From NCBI GenBank assembly GCA_041678605.1, contig JBAYNW010000013.1:1-50353 (forward strand): a stretch of 50,353 bases of DNA. The letters run 5' to 3'. Every line of letters begins with the position of its first letter. Within the stretch, counting starts at the first letter, position 1. This DNA is from JBAYNW01 sp041678605 (lineage in GTDB: Bacteria > Cyanobacteriota > Vampirovibrionia > Gastranaerophilales > Gastranaerophilaceae). The notes beneath the pieces are model-generated. The model did no database searches, had not been told where the DNA came from, and saw nothing but the letters and a program-made list of their open reading frames with translations. Below, in pieces: positions 7,063-15,740 of this stretch. Both the position numbers and the translations under genes were made by a program.

Positions 7063-8235
7063 ATGAAAAAAGAAAAAGAGTTAAAACCAAAATTAAAAGT
7101 AGCGTTTCCGCACATGGGAACGATTTATGTTGCGTGGGCTTCGGGGCTAAAAAAGGCCGGCCTTGAGCCGTTCGTTCCGCCTTACACAAACAGACGGACA
7201 CTTTCTTTGGGAACAAAAAATTCACCCGAGGCAATTTGCTTGCCTTATAAACTCATTTTGGGTAATTTTATTGAGGCAATAGAGGGCGGTGCCGATTACG
7301 TTGCTATGATTTCCTCACCGGGGATTTGCAGGCTCGGAGAGTATGGCAGCAGTATCAGAAATGCACTTGCCGACTTGGGCTACGAAACAAACTACATTGA
7401 ACTTGCCCTTTACGACGGTTTCAAGGGCATGTATCGGTTTTTGATAGAGCTTATGGGGAAAAACGACCCTATTTTGTTTATTCGGGCAATCGCTATCGTG
7501 GTGAGAAAAATTTTCGTGCTTGACGATTTGGAAACGGCACTTTCTTACTATCGGGCAAGAGAGCTAAAATTCGGGGATGCTGAAAAAAACTTTAAAAAGG
7601 GGCTGAAATATATTTCGGATGCTGACAATACAAAAGAACTTAAAAAGGCGAAAAAACAGGCGTTAGAGGAACTTGCCAAAACGAAAATTGATAAGGAACG
7701 GGAAATTCTGCATGTGGATTTGACTGGCGAAATTTTTCTTGTTCTGGATTACTTTGCAAACCAAAACATTGAAAGAGAACTCGGCAGAATGGGTGTCCAG
7801 ACAAGAAGAAGCCTCACCGTGGGAAGTTTCTTGAAGGATGCGATTATTCCTAAAATATTCCGAAAAGGTGAAACCCACCTTCAGCGGGCGTTTAGGATGG
7901 CTAAGCCGTATCTTATGAGAGATATAGGCGGCGACGCTCTTGAGTGTGTTTCGGATGTCGCATGGGCAAGCGAAAAGGGCAAAGACGGGCTTATACACAT
8001 TAGTCCTTTCACCTGCATGCCTGAAATTATGTCACAAAATATTTTTCCAAATATGAGAGAAGATTGTAATATCCCTGTTTTGACCCTTATTATGGATGAA
8101 CAAACGGGCAAAGCGGGTTATGTTACAAGATTGGAGGCCTTCGTTGATTTGATGAGAAGAAGAAAACGAAAAGCCTCGGGGCAAATTAATAATGAATCCG
8201 GTTCGACAGAAAATGTTGAATTGGATAGAAAGTAG
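7063..8235 (+). CDS. CoA-dehydratase activase-related protein (COG3581/DUF2229-like)
   Basis: 390 residues, related to one module of the activator proteins of 2-hydroxyacyl-CoA dehydratases. Conserved cysteines are visible in NSPEAICLPYKLILGNFIE (about residue 57), SSPGICRLGEYG (about 87) and SPFTCMPEIMSQN (about 325), consistent with an iron-sulfur site. The early VAFPHMGTIYVAWASGLKKAG block fits this family. The ATPase half and the dehydratase subunits that usually accompany such proteins are not present here, so the substrate cannot be told. It follows gcvPB by about 50 nt and precedes a membrane protein by 13 nt, suggesting one transcript. Confidence 0.75.
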   Translation: MKKEKELKPKLKVAFPHMGTIYVAWASGLKKAGLEPFVPPYTNRRTLSLGTKNSPEAICLPYKLILGNFIEAIEGGADYVAMISSPGICRLGEYGSSIRNALADLGYETNYIELALYDGFKGMYRFLIELMGKNDPILFIRAIAIVVRKIFVLDDLETALSYYRARELKFGDAEKNFKKGLKYISDADNTKELKKAKKQALEELAKTKIDKEREILHVDLTGEIFLVLDYFANQNIERELGRMGVQTRRSLTVGSFLKDAIIPKIFRKGETHLQRAFRMAKPYLMRDIGGDALECVSDVAWASEKGKDGLIHISPFTCMPEIMSQNIFPNMREDCNIPVLTLIMDEQTGKAGYVTRLEAFVDLMRRRKRKASGQINNESGSTENVELDRK

Positions 8236-8248
8236 GGGGTACAAATAA

Positions 8249-9169
8249 ATGATTAAATATTTTTCGAGAGCATTTAAGGTAACAAATGAAAATATAATTT
8301 TAACAACGCCATTGATATTATTTCTGTTTTTGTTGAGCATTTATCTTGGTGTTGCCCAAAAAGCTCCTGTAAATTTAGTGTCTGTTTTTTTATTGCTGGT
8401 AACTATTTTGTTTATGATAGGTGCATTTTTTGCAGGCTGGTTTTTTATGGTTAAGAAAGCTGTAGACCTTGACAGAATGGAGTTTGTGGCTGACGAAGAC
8501 AAGGCCAGAGCGTCTTTCAACCTTATAAAAGAAGTTCCCGTCGGAATCGGCGAATACTTTCTGCCTTTTATCGGAGCATTAATTTTGTATTCGGGCCTGC
8601 TTGCCTTATTGGTTTTTGTCGGCTATCAACTGGGATTGCATTTTATCGGCAAATTGGGAGTAAGCCTTGTCGAGTTAAAAATGGCAATGGATTCGCCTGT
8701 CGCGATGAAATCTCTGGTTTCCTCGCTTTCAAGTGAACAGCTGGTAAAATTAAACGCCTGGAACTTCATGCTTATGGGCATTATGACATTTTATTCTTTT
8801 ATAACTATGTTTTGGGGCGTGCAAATTGTTTCAAAAACAAAAAATCCGCTAATTGCGTTTTTTCAATCCGTTAAATTTATTTTTAAAAACTTTTTATCCG
8901 CAATTGTACTGTTTATGTACATTTCCATTATTAATTTTTCTGTATCCCTGCTGAACGCATTTGCGATGATAAATCCGATTGTGTATTTTATATCGATGCT
9001 GATTTATTTCTATTTTCTTGTGTATGTTGTTGTGTTAATATTTTTGTATTATGACAGAGAAAACAACCCGAAACTTGAAGAAAAATCCGAAGCCAATTGC
9101 CCCGAAGGTGATTGCAATTCTGGGGCCGACAGCCTCGGGCAAGAGCAGCCTCGCGATACAGAAAGCTAA
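8249..9169 (+). CDS. Polytopic membrane protein, unknown function
   Basis: 306-residue protein with about six hydrophobic segments: roughly residues 16-37, 46-70, 107-132, 170-190, 215-240 and 245-270. I do not recognise a family beyond general integral membrane proteins of the DUF4013 kind. The start at 8249 has a G-rich sequence (AGGGGGT) about ten bases upstream. The last 40 residues are hydrophilic and read through the beginning of miaA in another frame, a 119-nt overlap; without that tail the protein would end with its last membrane helix. It probably belongs to the same transcript as the COG3581 gene and miaA. Confidence 0.75.
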   Translation: MIKYFSRAFKVTNENIILTTPLILFLFLLSIYLGVAQKAPVNLVSVFLLLVTILFMIGAFFAGWFFMVKKAVDLDRMEFVADEDKARASFNLIKEVPVGIGEYFLPFIGALILYSGLLALLVFVGYQLGLHFIGKLGVSLVELKMAMDSPVAMKSLVSSLSSEQLVKLNAWNFMLMGIMTFYSFITMFWGVQIVSKTKNPLIAFFQSVKFIFKNFLSAIVLFMYISIINFSVSLLNAFAMINPIVYFISMLIYFYFLVYVVVLIFLYYDRENNPKLEEKSEANCPEGDCNSGADSLGQEQPRDTES

Positions 9170-9941
9170 ACTTCTCAACGGCGAAATAATTTCCGCTGAC
9201 TCAAGGCTCGTTTATAAAGGTTTTGATGTAGCAACCGCAAAGCCGACAATCGAAGAGAGACAGGGCATTGAACATTACTTGATTGACATTGTCGAACCCG
9301 AGGTTGATTATTCTGCGGCGAATTTTTTAGATGACGCAAAAGCGGCAATCGAAAAAATTCGCCGCAAAGGCAAAATTCCTATCGTGGTGGGCGGGACAGG
9401 ACTTTATTTTAGAATTTTACTTGAAGATTTTGACCTGCCGAGAGTAGAGCCAAATTACAAGCTGAGGAAAGAACTCGAAAGTTTGGACACCAAACACTTA
9501 CACGAAATGCTAAAAGAGTTAGACCCCACAGGTGCCGAAAAAATCCATTTTAATAACAAGGTTAAAATAATAAGAGCCATTGAGGTTTGCAAAGCCCTTA
9601 AAAAGCCCCATTCTGAAGCGGCAGGCAAAAAAGAACCGGAATTTGAAGTCGAATGGATTGGGCTTAATCCGTCCAATAGAGCCGACTTATACGAAAAAAT
9701 TAATCAAAGAGTTGATGAGATGATAAAAAAAGGATTGGTTGAAGAGACTAAAACTTTGCTCGCAAAGCATGGCCGGATAAGCAATTTTGTAAACACAATA
9801 GGCTATCAGGAAATCTTGGAATATCTGGATGGAGAAATTTCGCTTGATGAAGCGATTTCCAAAATAAAACAAAACACCAGACGCTACGCCAAAAGACAGC
9901 TTACATGGTTTAGAAAAAATAAGCTTATCAAATGGGAGTGA
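9051..9941 (+). CDS. miaA: tRNA dimethylallyltransferase
   Basis: Transfers a dimethylallyl group to A37 of tRNAs reading UNN codons. The P-loop GPTASGKSSLA (about residues 25-35) is followed by ISADSRLVYKGFDVATAKPT, EHYLIDIVEP and VVGGTGLYFRILLEDF; the C-terminal RRYAKRQLTWFRKN block is also typical. From the ATG at 9051 it has 296 residues and a basic 19-residue lead-in. A GTG at 9108 would start immediately before VIAILGPTASGK and match shorter homologues. Either way it overlaps the preceding membrane-protein gene, by 119 or 62 nt. The stop is 16 nt from the convergent pgk. Confidence 0.95.
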   Translation: MTEKTTRNLKKNPKPIAPKVIAILGPTASGKSSLAIQKAKLLNGEIISADSRLVYKGFDVATAKPTIEERQGIEHYLIDIVEPEVDYSAANFLDDAKAAIEKIRRKGKIPIVVGGTGLYFRILLEDFDLPRVEPNYKLRKELESLDTKHLHEMLKELDPTGAEKIHFNNKVKIIRAIEVCKALKKPHSEAAGKKEPEFEVEWIGLNPSNRADLYEKINQRVDEMIKKGLVEETKTLLAKHGRISNFVNTIGYQEILEYLDGEISLDEAISKIKQNTRRYAKRQLTWFRKNKLIKWE

Positions 9942-9957
9942 GAAGGTTTTTACTCAG

Positions 9958-11163
9958 TCACTTGTTATCCAGAGCATCGACGCCGGGAAGCACCTTGCCT
10001 TCTATAAATTCAAGACTTGCCCCGCCGCCGGTTGAAATGTGAGTGAAAGACGCTTCGTCAAGGTTGTATTTTTTAACGGCCGCAACCGTATCACCGCCGC
10101 CCAAAACGCTTATCGCACCGTTTTTGGTCGCTTCCTGAACAGCCAACGCAAGTGCCTTTGTACCTTCGGTAAATTTATCGTTTTCAAATGCCCCCACAGG
10201 GCCGTTCCAAAGAATTGTTTTTGAAGCTTTGATAACCTCTGCAAAAGCTTTTTGGGTTTCAGGACCCGCGTCAACCCCTTCAAAACCGTCAGGAATTTCG
10301 TCAACATTTACAACCTTATTTGTTCCGTTCCCCGAGAAATCGTCAGTTACCAAAACATCTTTTGCCATAACGATTTTCACGCCTTTTTTTGCGGCTTTTT
10401 CTTCAACATCTTTGGCAACATTCATCTGGTCGTCTTCGCAAATTGAATTTCCGATTTTACCGCCGTTTGCTTTCACAAAGGTATAAGCCATTCCGCCGCC
10501 GATTATCAGATTATCAACTTTGTCAAGCAGGTTTTCCAGAACCCCGATTTTTGTGGAAACTTTCGCTCCGCCGACAATCGCCGTGAAAGGTCTTTTCGGG
10601 TTATTTAAAGCTTCGCTCAGGCACCTGATTTCTTTCTCCATCAAAAGCCCTGAAACCGCAGGGTGCAAAATTTTTGCCAATTTTGCCGTAGAAGCGTGAT
10701 TTCTGTGAGCAGTGCCAAAAGCGTCGTTTACATAAAAATCACCGAGTTTGGCCAATTTTTTTGCAAACGTCATGTCATCATCTTTGGCTTCTTCTGCTTT
10801 ATAATAACGTATATTTTCAAGTAAAGCGACCTGTCCGTCTTTTAGATTTTGAAGGTCTTTCTCCGCACCTTGGCCCACAGGAGTTGAGACAAATAAAACT
10901 TCTTCGCCCAAAACTTGAGATAATTTTTTTGCAACCGGAGCAAGCGAAAATTCAGGATTAACTTCCCCTTTTGGTCTTCCTAAATGAGCCATAAGAATAA
11001 TTTTTGCACCTTTTTTCTGCAAAAACCTGATAGTCGGAACAATCGCCTGAATTCTTGTGTCATCGGTAACATTTTTGTCTGCATCCAAAGGCACATTTAC
11101 GTCAACTCTCACCAACGCACGTTTGCCCCTGATATCGCCTAAATCTCTAATTGATTTCTTCAT
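9958..11163 (-). CDS. pgk: Phosphoglycerate kinase
   Basis: Glycolytic enzyme interconverting 1,3-bisphosphoglycerate + ADP and 3-phosphoglycerate + ATP. Residues 1-30 give RALVRVDVNVPLD, the substrate loop; GRPKGEVNPEFSLAPVAKKL, VVGGAKVSTKIGVL, LIIGGGMAYTF and GGGDTVAAVKKY follow in order, the last near the C-terminus at the nucleotide site. At 401 residues it is full length. TAAGGAGAAAAA precedes the ATG. It is transcribed alone: miaA converges from the other side and the next upstream gene is about 85 nt away with its own ATG. gapA is 21 kb off and not linked here. Confidence 0.98.
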   Translation of the reverse strand: MKKSIRDLGDIRGKRALVRVDVNVPLDADKNVTDDTRIQAIVPTIRFLQKKGAKIILMAHLGRPKGEVNPEFSLAPVAKKLSQVLGEEVLFVSTPVGQGAEKDLQNLKDGQVALLENIRYYKAEEAKDDDMTFAKKLAKLGDFYVNDAFGTAHRNHASTAKLAKILHPAVSGLLMEKEIRCLSEALNNPKRPFTAIVGGAKVSTKIGVLENLLDKVDNLIIGGGMAYTFVKANGGKIGNSICEDDQMNVAKDVEEKAAKKGVKIVMAKDVLVTDDFSGNGTNKVVNVDEIPDGFEGVDAGPETQKAFAEVIKASKTILWNGPVGAFENDKFTEGTKALALAVQEATKNGAISVLGGGDTVAAVKKYNLDEASFTHISTGGGASLEFIEGKVLPGVDALDNK

Positions 11164-11248
11164 TTTTTCTCCTTATTTTATTATCTCAGCATTAATTATT
11201 TTACCGTATAAATATTTAATGTAAATAGTCGTGATAAAATTCACGATT

Positions 11249-12298
11249 TTAATCCTTTAATCTGATATAACAGCTAATCTTTGACCCAGGAAAGTCTTTA
11301 TTTTCAGGATTAATCGGAGAATCTATTTCTAAAGGTGAATAATCAAAATTATCTAATGTCTTTTTCACTCTTTTAAGCCCGTGGCCAGTACCCTCAATGC
11401 CCGAGGCTATGGCGTTTGATGCCCGTCCTCCACATTCTAAAATTTTTTCTTGTTCTTCTTTCGGGAAGCCTATACCTTTATCGAGAACAGAAAAAATAAG
11501 GTAATTTTCATCATCCATCTGTGATTTTTCAAATTTAATAACAACCTCGCTGCCTTTTTCTGTATATTTTGTGGCATTAGATATTATGTTTGAAAAGACC
11601 CCGTATAATCCAAAGTCGGAAAACCGATAAAAACGGTTATATATTCCGCCTTTGTACTCATTTAGTATGTCTTCTCCGATTAATTTAATTTTCACACTAT
11701 TTTTTTCAGCCTTTTCTTTTACCGAATCAAGTGCCAGTTGAAATACCTGCTTCGGTTCTGTAATCCCTTTTTCAAGCCCCATGTCTAAAAATAATTCAAA
11801 TCTTTTTATTGAGTTTATTGTCCTTGTAAGCATATATTTAAAAGAGTCGTCAAATTCTTGAGCAGAAACGTCAATAGGAATATTTTTAGATTTCTTTTCT
11901 TCAATTTTATTTAAAAGGATAAAAAACTCGCATATCGGATTATATATTTCATGGCCTCTATATTCAATAAAGTAGCCTTCTTCTTTGCCCACGTTTTCTT
12001 TAGCATCATATGTTGCACCCCTAATTTTTTGAAATTGTTCAGTGTAACTATCTGCAAGTTTTTGTTTTTTTATAATATCTTGTTCCTTAACTATTTTTTT
12101 ATAAAAATTCTCAAGCAGTGCTTCTGTTTCTTTAAGAGGAAAACGTAAACTTACTTCTTTTTCCATCCCTGTAAAGGCCAAATCATAAGTTTTACACTCA
12201 AAAGAATCCGGCTTTGCACTCAAAGCCTTGCGGTTCGGGTAATTAGTTCCGGACTTAACTACGCTATAATAGGGTTTTATAGGATTTACTAAAATCAT
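11249..12298 (-). CDS. Sensor histidine kinase-like protein with N-terminal FTG motif
   Basis: 349-residue soluble protein with a histidine-kinase core. The H-box is GHEIYNP near residue 115, the N-box is NIISNATKYTEKGS near 237, the G1 box LDKGIGFPKEEQ near 273, and the G2 box GTGHGLKRVKKTL near 305, so the catalytic parts look intact. There is no membrane segment or recognisable sensor domain. The first 44 residues are a poorly conserved lead-in ending DLAFTGM, resembling the AFG/TFG lead-ins of three other proteins in this window. No response regulator lies beside it. It is divergent from the uridine-kinase-like gene. Confidence 0.8.
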   Translation of the reverse strand: MILVNPIKPYYSVVKSGTNYPNRKALSAKPDSFECKTYDLAFTGMEKEVSLRFPLKETEALLENFYKKIVKEQDIIKKQKLADSYTEQFQKIRGATYDAKENVGKEEGYFIEYRGHEIYNPICEFFILLNKIEEKKSKNIPIDVSAQEFDDSFKYMLTRTINSIKRFELFLDMGLEKGITEPKQVFQLALDSVKEKAEKNSVKIKLIGEDILNEYKGGIYNRFYRFSDFGLYGVFSNIISNATKYTEKGSEVVIKFEKSQMDDENYLIFSVLDKGIGFPKEEQEKILECGGRASNAIASGIEGTGHGLKRVKKTLDNFDYSPLEIDSPINPENKDFPGSKISCYIRLKD

Positions 12299-12452
12299 TT
12301 ATTTTCTCCTTTACTTTATTATCTATTAACTTAAAACACGCACAAAATTTTTTTTGCTAGGATATTAAAATATTTTTACAATGCAGGAATTTTAAAGTAT
12401 TTTAGGGTACCATATTAATATACAAGCATGTTACTAAGTTTATGGAATTAGG

Positions 12453-13289
12453 ATGAGAGAAGCCGATTTAAAATTAACCAGTTATGATTTTTATTCAAAA
12501 AGACACGAAATGGAGCTGATAACAACCATTGTAGAGTCTTTGAAAAAAATTTTGGAAGAGGATAAAAGGGAAAAACAGCCGCTTTTTATAAAAATTTCTG
12601 ATGCTTTCATTATGAATATAGCCAGAAAAGTTGTTCAGGATAAGAAAAAAACCTTCCTAATCGGAATTGCCGGAGAATCCGCGTCAGGCAAAACAACTTT
12701 CGTTGACAACACCGTAAAAGCCTGTGTTAAAGACAAAACCGAAGGAATTTATACCGTAATCCGCTGTGATGATTATTTCAAAGACACCTCAAGAGAATTA
12801 ATTGAAGCTGGAAGCTACGAGGCACTGTTTAAAACGGGATTCAGTTTTGACACGCCCGAAGTTGTTAATCTTGATTTGATGAAAGAGCATTTAATCGCCA
12901 TAAAGGGCGGAAAAACAATCATTTCGCCAAAATATGATTTTGTTACCTGCGTTTCGAGCATGGATGGCGAAGTTAAAAAGCCCGCAAAAGTAATCCTTAA
13001 TGAAGGTTTATACGTTCTCAACGAAGGACTTAGAGAAACCATGGACGTTAAGGTCTATGTCTTCACCCCGCTTGATGTCTTAAAAGACAGATGGTACAGA
13101 CGTGCTGCTACAAGAGGCAAAACAGGGATTGCGGCGGATTTGCAATTCAGTGACGTTAACAAAACAGCACAGGAATACATTCGTCCGGCGATGAAAATTT
13201 CCGAAGTAATAATAAATGGACTTGTTGAAATCGACTACATAGAGGTTATTACAGACAAAATTTTCCGTGCAATCAAAGCAGTTTGCTAG
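12453..13289 (+). CDS. Uridine kinase / phosphoribulokinase family protein
   Basis: P-loop kinase of 278 residues. Walker A is GIAGESASGKTTF (about residues 71-83), followed by RCDDYFKDTSRE and FSFDTPEVVNLDLM, as in uridine kinases, and by VILNEGLYVLNEGLRETMDVKVYV, the equivalent of the Walker B region. About 65 N-terminal residues precede the P-loop, longer than in Udk, so the acceptor may differ. The stop codon TAG falls on the first bases of an 18-bp inverted repeat (13286-13303), whose other arm lies at 13400-13417. The gene is convergent with the ABC ATPase gene. Confidence 0.82.
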   Translation: MREADLKLTSYDFYSKRHEMELITTIVESLKKILEEDKREKQPLFIKISDAFIMNIARKVVQDKKKTFLIGIAGESASGKTTFVDNTVKACVKDKTEGIYTVIRCDDYFKDTSRELIEAGSYEALFKTGFSFDTPEVVNLDLMKEHLIAIKGGKTIISPKYDFVTCVSSMDGEVKKPAKVILNEGLYVLNEGLRETMDVKVYVFTPLDVLKDRWYRRAATRGKTGIAADLQFSDVNKTAQEYIRPAMKISEVIINGLVEIDYIEVITDKIFRAIKAVC

Positions 13290-13417
13290 GGTCTGTTGAC
13301 ACAAAAAGTAAAAACGTCATGCTGAACTCGTTTCAGCATCGCAAAAGCGAACGACAATGCGACCCTGAAACAAGTTTAGGGCGACGTTTCTCCGGGGTAT
13401 GTGTCAACAGACCCTAG
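13286..13417. repeat. 18-bp perfect inverted repeat enclosing a 74-nt element
   Basis: CTAGGGTCTGTTGACACA at 13286-13303 is matched exactly in reverse complement at 13400-13417. Between the arms sits a copy of the 74-nt palindromic element. The left arm includes the TAG stop of the uridine-kinase-like gene. The whole unit could fold as a long hairpin between two convergent genes and act as a terminator for both; it also has the look of a small non-autonomous transposable element with a second element inserted into it. Confidence 0.85.
13314..13387 (+). repeat. 74-nt palindromic element, copy 2
   Basis: Same length and ends as the copy in gcvPB (6401-6474) and highly similar to it in the left half. 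It is intergenic and enclosed by the 18-bp inverted repeat. Confidence 0.9.
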
Positions 13418-13429
13418 GTTTTATTCCGA

Positions 13430-14488
13430 TTAATAAATTCTTTCACCTGTTTGTTTGTCAAACAGAAAGAGATTATCCCTGTTTATATTCAAGGCTAAAT
13501 CTTCACCAACAACAAATGTAGGCGGGAGTTTTACGGAGCATTTTGTACCGTCAATATAAAAATAAACTATTTTTTCACTGCCGAGCATTTCTGCCATATC
13601 AACCTTTACCGCAATCTTAATTGCCCCATCGGCACTCATCATATTTTCCGGCCGAATTCCCACGGTAACATTGTGTCTTGTACCGATTGCGGCTCTTTGT
13701 TCTTCCTTTAATTCAATCGGAGCATCTGCCACAACCAAAGTATCATTCAACATTGTTCCTTGAATGAAATTCATTTGAGGAGAGCCGACAAATCCCGCAA
13801 CAAATGTGTTTTGGGGATTTTGATAAATATTATCCGGCGTGTCAACCTGCTGAACAACACCGTTATCCAGAACAACAATTCTGTCACCCATCGTAAGTGC
13901 CTCTGTCTGGTCGTGGGTCACATAAATAAAAGTTGTTTGAAGCTTCTCATGCAGTTTTTTAATCTCAGAACGCATTTGAACGCGAAGTTTCGCATCCAAA
14001 TTCGAAAGCGGTTCGTCCATCAAAAATACTTTTGGTTCACGCACAATTGCCCTGCCCAGTGCCACACGCTGTCTTTGCCCGCCGGAGAGCTGTCTCGGCT
14101 TTCTTTCAAGCAAATCAAGCAAATCCAAAGTCCTGGCGGCTTCCTTAACTTTTTTGTCAATGAGTTCTTTTTTAAATTTTCTCATCTTAAGTCCGAACGC
14201 AATATTCTCATAAACGCTCATATGCGGATATAGTGCATAACTTTGGAAAACAAAAGCTATATCTCTGTCCTTTGGCGGAATTTTATTGACTTTTCTGTCC
14301 CCGATAAAAATTTCACCGTCCGTAATATCTTCCAATCCCGCAATCATACGCAAAATTGTTGATTTACCGCAGCCGGAAGCACCAACCAAAACCAGAAATT
14401 CCTTGTCCTTAATTTCTAAATCAATTCCGTCAATAACATTTTTTTTGTCATACGCTTTTTTTATGTTTTTTAAAACTACTTCCGCCAT
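13430..14488 (-). CDS. ABC transporter ATP-binding protein, MalK/UgpC type
   Basis: ATPase subunit of a carbohydrate-type importer, 352 residues. Walker A is GASGCGKSTILRMIAGLE (about 38-55), the signature is LSGGQRQRVALGRAIV, Walker B is VFLMDEPLSNLDAKLR, and the switch histidine is in FIYVTHDQTEALTM. The C-terminal 110 residues form the TOBE/OB regulatory domain (VGIRPENM). No permease or binding protein is encoded nearby, so it may serve several importers in the manner of MsmK/MsmX. AGAGGCAAG precedes the ATG. It lies 48 nt downstream of the degenerate histidine kinase gene, probably in one transcript, with a GGGCT/AGCCC hairpin in between. Confidence 0.93.
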   Translation of the reverse strand: MAEVVLKNIKKAYDKKNVIDGIDLEIKDKEFLVLVGASGCGKSTILRMIAGLEDITDGEIFIGDRKVNKIPPKDRDIAFVFQSYALYPHMSVYENIAFGLKMRKFKKELIDKKVKEAARTLDLLDLLERKPRQLSGGQRQRVALGRAIVREPKVFLMDEPLSNLDAKLRVQMRSEIKKLHEKLQTTFIYVTHDQTEALTMGDRIVVLDNGVVQQVDTPDNIYQNPQNTFVAGFVGSPQMNFIQGTMLNDTLVVADAPIELKEEQRAAIGTRHNVTVGIRPENMMSADGAIKIAVKVDMAEMLGSEKIVYFYIDGTKCSVKLPPTFVVGEDLALNINRDNLFLFDKQTGERIY

Positions 14489-14536
14489 CTTGCCTCTTGT
14501 TGTCGGGCTGGAAAGCCCAACCTGCCGTTTACCGTT

Positions 14537-15664
14537 TTACACCTTCTCTATCGGAATAATCACATTGTAAGTTGTTCCCTGCATTGGTTCTGATTCTACC
14601 CAAATTGCACCCTGCAAATGTTTCACAAGGTTTTTTGCACTTGCAAGTGCTATTGAACGAACAATATTTTTCTTATTTGCTCTATCCAACTGTGCGTAAG
14701 GCTCAAATATCACGTCCAAATCATTCTCCGCAATTCCTGAACCGGTATCGGAAATTGTCAGCATCAAGTAAGATTTATCGTTAAATTCCTCCGGAACTTC
14801 AATTCCCTGTTGGGAAACAAATTCCAAATCAGGATGATAAATTTTTACATTTATAGAGCCGATATCGGTCGAATTTACAGATGTTTCCAGAATATTTTGC
14901 AATATTATTTTAAAGATACCTTCGTCAGAAAAAATCGCCCTTTTAACAATTTCCTCGCAGTCAAAATTCAGGCTCAGATTTTTGTCCTTGACTGTTTGTT
15001 CATAATTTTTCAAAACGTTCTGGATTGTATTGGTTACATCAAAAATTTGAAAATCATACTCAAATAAATTCGATTCCGTTTTGGACAACTCAAGGATTTT
15101 ATCTATGAGGTAAAGAACTTCATTTGAATTTTTATTAATAATTTTGATATATTTTTCCTGTTTGTCACTCATTTCTCCGCCGAGTCCGTCGACCATAGCT
15201 TGCGAAAATCCCATTATCGAATGGATTGGCGACTTCAATTCGTTTGAAAGTTTTACAAGAAAACTGTTTTTATCTTTGTTGATTTTCTGATAATTTTCGT
15301 GTTCGACAATAATATTTGTCACGGTTTTGTAACTCTGTGTAACATCTCTAAATGCGACCACAAAATAATCCTCAACGTTCTTTGCGGTTATTTCCAGATA
15401 AAAATCCTTTCCGTCAAACTTTTTAGCTCTTCCCACCACAGATTTGCCTGATTCGGCCGCCTGTTTTGCCAAATCCAAACCGCTTTCAACAATTCCGTTC
15501 AAATCTAACTTAAATATTTCGCCTTTGGGCATTTTTAGCAAAACGCCGGCCATTTCATTAATCCACTCAATTTTTCCATCAGCATCTATAAGCATTACGC
15601 CGTCGGGTAATGATGCCAAAATGTCAATATCCTTTGCCTTGGACAAAAAGTTTTTAAAGACCAT
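14537..15664 (-). CDS. PAS-domain histidine kinase homologue lacking key catalytic residues
   Basis: 375 residues: a PAS domain (about 15-110, LPDGVMLIDADGKIEWINE), a dimerisation region (about 130-200) and an ATPase-like domain (about 225-373). The expected H-box S-H-E-L reads LSNELKSPIHSI, so asparagine replaces the phosphate-accepting histidine. The N-box reads QNILETSVNST with threonine where the second asparagine belongs. G1 (DTGSGIAENDLD) is kept, but the G2 region (SIALASAKNLV) has lost its glycines. It therefore looks like a pseudokinase that senses a signal without phosphotransfer. AGGATATAGAAT precedes the ATG. The ABC ATPase gene follows. Confidence 0.85.
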   Translation of the reverse strand: MVFKNFLSKAKDIDILASLPDGVMLIDADGKIEWINEMAGVLLKMPKGEIFKLDLNGIVESGLDLAKQAAESGKSVVGRAKKFDGKDFYLEITAKNVEDYFVVAFRDVTQSYKTVTNIIVEHENYQKINKDKNSFLVKLSNELKSPIHSIMGFSQAMVDGLGGEMSDKQEKYIKIINKNSNEVLYLIDKILELSKTESNLFEYDFQIFDVTNTIQNVLKNYEQTVKDKNLSLNFDCEEIVKRAIFSDEGIFKIILQNILETSVNSTDIGSINVKIYHPDLEFVSQQGIEVPEEFNDKSYLMLTISDTGSGIAENDLDVIFEPYAQLDRANKKNIVRSIALASAKNLVKHLQGAIWVESEPMQGTTYNVIIPIEKV

Positions 15665-15740
15665 ATTCTATATCCTATACTTTGCTAACACAAGACATTT
15701 TAACATAAAATTCAAATTTCTGTATACATCATAGAGTTGA

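Noticed and set aside
10229..10486. Open frames antisense to pgk
   Set aside because: They lie wholly inside a certain gene, have no start signals, and are explained by its codon composition.
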